Source: Pseudomonadota bacterium
GTDB taxonomy: Bacteria; Pseudomonadota; Alphaproteobacteria; Rickettsiales; SXRF01
DNA: 6,696 nucleotides
NCBI GenBank assembly: GCA_028873275.1
Contig: JAGWLJ010000082.1
Location: 1-6,696 of the forward strand
Direction: 5' to 3'
The stretch's first letter is position 1, and every line of letters starts with the position of its first letter. Positions 5,307-6,696 of this stretch are shown piece by piece. Below the pieces are notes generated by a model. It did no database searches. It was not told the DNA's origin and worked only from the letters and a program-made list of their open reading frames with translations. The translations under genes and the position numbers were made by a program.

Positions 5307-6212
5307 TCAGCGGCCCGTGGCGATAATGCAGGGCTGGCCGCCCGCCGACAGCGTGGCGCAGAAATCCGTCGCCTCGGCGTTGCTGCCGAAACCGCCCAGG
5401 CGCAGGCGGTAATAGACGCCGCGGCTACCCAGATCGGCCTTGACGATCAGCGGCGTGTGGCCGGCCAGCTCGTCATGCTGCTTCTGCATCTTGGCCCAGG
5501 CAGTCCTGGCCTCCTCCTCAGAGCGGTAGGCACCGAGCTGCACCTTGACTCCTTTATCGGACGCCGCCGCTTTAGCTTCCGGTTTGGCGGGCGCCGGAGC
5601 AGGGGCAGGTTTCGGCTTGGCCACAGTGGTGTCCGCCTGAGGAGCAGCGGGTTTTACCTCGGCGGGAGCAGGAACCGGAGCCGTTGGCGCGAGAGCGGGA
5701 GCCGGATTGTCATTGGCCGCCAGCTTGGTTTCCGTTTTCTGGGCTTCGGGGGCTTTCGGCTTTTCCTCGATAGGCTTGGCGGGGGCGATCACCGCTTCCG
5801 TCTTGGCGGGAGCGGCCGTCTTGTCGCCATGCTTGTGCAGGTTATCGTTGATCCAGGTGCCGGTGCCGGAGGTATCGAGCCCGGCCGGGGCCGGCTCTTC
5901 CGGCGGCGGCAATACGCGCTCGACCTTGGGCGGCGTGGCGGCGCCGTTAGAGAATGTATCGAAAATAGTTTTGTCCTGGTTGGGAAACTGCATGCCGCCG
6001 GGATTAAGCGGCTTTTCGCGGATGGGGGCCTTGTCGGCCTCGACGACCAGCAGGTCGTCCTCCTTCACCGCTTCGCTGCCGGCATGATAGGCATACCAGG
6101 CCAGCCCGATAAAACCGGCCATCGTGCCCACCACCACCGCCATGGGCAACCAGCGCGACACGCTGCGCCGCTCCTCGGCAATCACCAGATCGCTATTGCG
6201 CAATTCATCCAT
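5307..6212 (-). CDS. SPOR-domain inner-membrane protein
   Basis: Predicted type II (N-in) membrane protein that binds denuded glycan strands at the septum. Domain order: cytosolic N-terminus (1-20), one membrane span (about 21-42), a short conserved segment with LNPGGMQFPNQDKTIFDTF (69-87) seen in alphaproteobacterial SPOR proteins of this neighbourhood, and a long Pro/Ala/Lys-rich periplasmic linker (about 105-215). The C-terminal SPOR domain (about 221-301) has GVKVQLGAYRSEEEARTAW, then VYYRLRLGGF and C288/C295-type cysteines near the end (FCATL ... QPCII), which could form a disulfide. The ATG follows the argS TGA directly, with GGAGGAG (6222-6228, inside argS) as Shine-Dalgarno 9 bases upstream. 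The neighbour nagZ also acts on peptidoglycan, fitting an envelope role. The linker shows strong A/P bias but no obvious tandem repeat. Confidence 0.92.
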   Translation of the reverse strand: MDELRNSDLVIAEERRSVSRWLPMAVVVGTMAGFIGLAWYAYHAGSEAVKEDDLLVVEADKAPIREKPLNPGGMQFPNQDKTIFDTFSNGAATPPKVERVLPPPEEPAPAGLDTSGTGTWINDNLHKHGDKTAAPAKTEAVIAPAKPIEEKPKAPEAQKTETKLAANDNPAPALAPTAPVPAPAEVKPAAPQADTTVAKPKPAPAPAPAKPEAKAAASDKGVKVQLGAYRSEEEARTAWAKMQKQHDELAGHTPLIVKADLGSRGVYYRLRLGGFGSNAEATDFCATLSAGGQPCIIATGR

Positions 6213-6696
6213 TCAGCGCATCTCCTCCACGGGTTCGACGCCGAGCACGTTCAGGCCCGAAGCGATGACCAGCGACACCGCCCGCGCCAGCGCGATGCGC
6301 GCCGCAGTCAGCGTTATATCAGATTTTACCAGAAAACGAAGCGATAAGTCATCATTGCCCAGATTCCAGAAACCGTGGAAGGCCGAGGCCAGGTCATGCA
6401 GGTAAAACGCCACGCGGTGCGGCTCCAGCGCGCTGGCCGCCTGTTCCACCAGGCGCGGCCAGTTGCACATCAGCCGGATCAGGCGCAGTTCCTCGGGGTG
6501 AGTGAGGCTGGACAGCACCTCCGCCCCGATACCCGATTCCTGATACCCGATACCCTCTTCCTTCGCATGCCTCATCACCGAATGCGCCCGGGCATGGGCG
6601 TACTGCACATAAAACACCGGATTGTCCTTGGACTGCTCCATAACCTTGGCGAAATCGAAATCGAGCGGGACGTCGTTCTTGCGGGTCAGCATGATG
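6213..6696 (-). CDS. argS: Arginyl-tRNA synthetase, C-terminal part (5' end beyond the window)
   Basis: ArgRS (class I) attaches arginine to tRNA-Arg. Only the last 160 or so residues are in the window. They start just after the KMSKS region ([14 protein letters not shown], with [17 protein letters not shown] as in family members) and contain the DALR-type helical anticodon-binding domain: [30 protein letters not shown], and a C-terminus [22 protein letters not shown] ending in EEMR. The ATG at 6690-6692 is internal; the frame stays open to the window edge. A small insertion [10 protein letters not shown] between the [15 protein letters not shown] helix and the LTHPEEL helix is encoded by a tandem heptamer repeat (6528-6555). 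The stop abuts the SPOR gene start. Confidence 0.95.
   Translation of the reverse strand, partial: IMLTRKNDVPLDFDFAKVMEQSKDNPVFYVQYAHARAHSVMRHAKEEGIGYQESGIGAEVLSSLTHPEELRLIRLMCNWPRLVEQAASALEPHRVAFYLHDLASAFHGFWNLGNDDLSLRFLVKSDITLTAARIALARAVSLVIASGLNVLGVEPVEEMR
6528..6555. repeat. Tandem heptamer repeat (GATACCC)4, translated within argS
   Basis: Four consecutive 7-mers on the plus strand: GATACCC, GATTCCT, GATACCC, GATACCC (GGGTATC on the coding strand, with one AGGAATC variant). Seven is not a multiple of three, but four units give 28 bases, read as [10 protein letters not shown] in argS. It lies in a helix-helix connector where the family varies in length and sequence, so it is likely tolerated. 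A gain or loss of one unit would frameshift argS. Confidence 0.75.

Noticed and set aside
5061..6347. Long plus-strand open frame (428 codons)
   Set aside because: It lies antisense to nagZ, the SPOR gene and argS, is Arg/Gly/His-rich as expected for a GC-rich shadow frame, and has no recognisable domain or Shine-Dalgarno.

Overview
The window is a dense run of nine housekeeping genes, all on the minus strand, from a GC-rich alphaproteobacterium. In transcription order (right to left) they are argS (3' part only), a SPOR-domain membrane protein, nagZ, a site-2 (M50) metalloprotease, tatA, tatB, tatC, serS and surE. The order argS - SPOR - nagZ - ... - tatABC - serS - surE is a familiar alphaproteobacterial neighbourhood. 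The alphaproteobacterial style of the proteins (a very short TatA, a PGG/PNQDK motif in the SPOR protein, Q in TatC transmembrane segment 4) supports that placement, but genus cannot be read from the window.

Layout. 6696-5307: the ArgS C-terminus runs directly into the SPOR gene (TGA then ATG with no gap). 5300-4281: nagZ, 6 bases after the SPOR gene. 4280-4196: a short gap filled by two hairpin repeats. 4195-3512: M50 protease, in the place where scpA-scpB normally sit in this gene order. 3511-3440: a 72-base gap with a weak candidate promoter. 3439-838: tatA, tatB, tatC and serS, with a 64-bp palindrome between tatA and tatB, an ATGA overlap tatB/tatC and a 44-bp overlap tatC/serS. 841-11: surE, overlapping serS by ATGA. 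No gene is supported on the plus strand, and no RNA gene, CRISPR array or complete mobile element is seen.

The genes cover translation (argS, serS), peptidoglycan recycling and envelope or septal maintenance (nagZ, SPOR), twin-arginine export (tatABC), membrane proteolysis (M50) and nucleotide/stress metabolism (surE). Tight spacing suggests one or two transcripts.

The unusual content is the repeats. Short palindromic sequences of several unrelated families have settled at five places in this 6.7 kb, mostly inside or touching coding sequence. A composite REP/BIME-like element of about 95 bp occurs twice, in opposite orientations. One copy lies in frame inside surE and adds about 33 residues. 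The other encodes the last 33 residues of TatB and supplies the Shine-Dalgarno of tatC inside a hairpin. A different repeat supplies the last codons and stop of nagZ, a 64-bp palindrome fills the tatA-tatB gap, and a heptamer tandem repeat is translated inside argS. No wholly new gene system is evident. The strongest lead is this exonisation of palindromic repeats, similar in principle to the Rickettsia palindromic elements but of a different sequence type.
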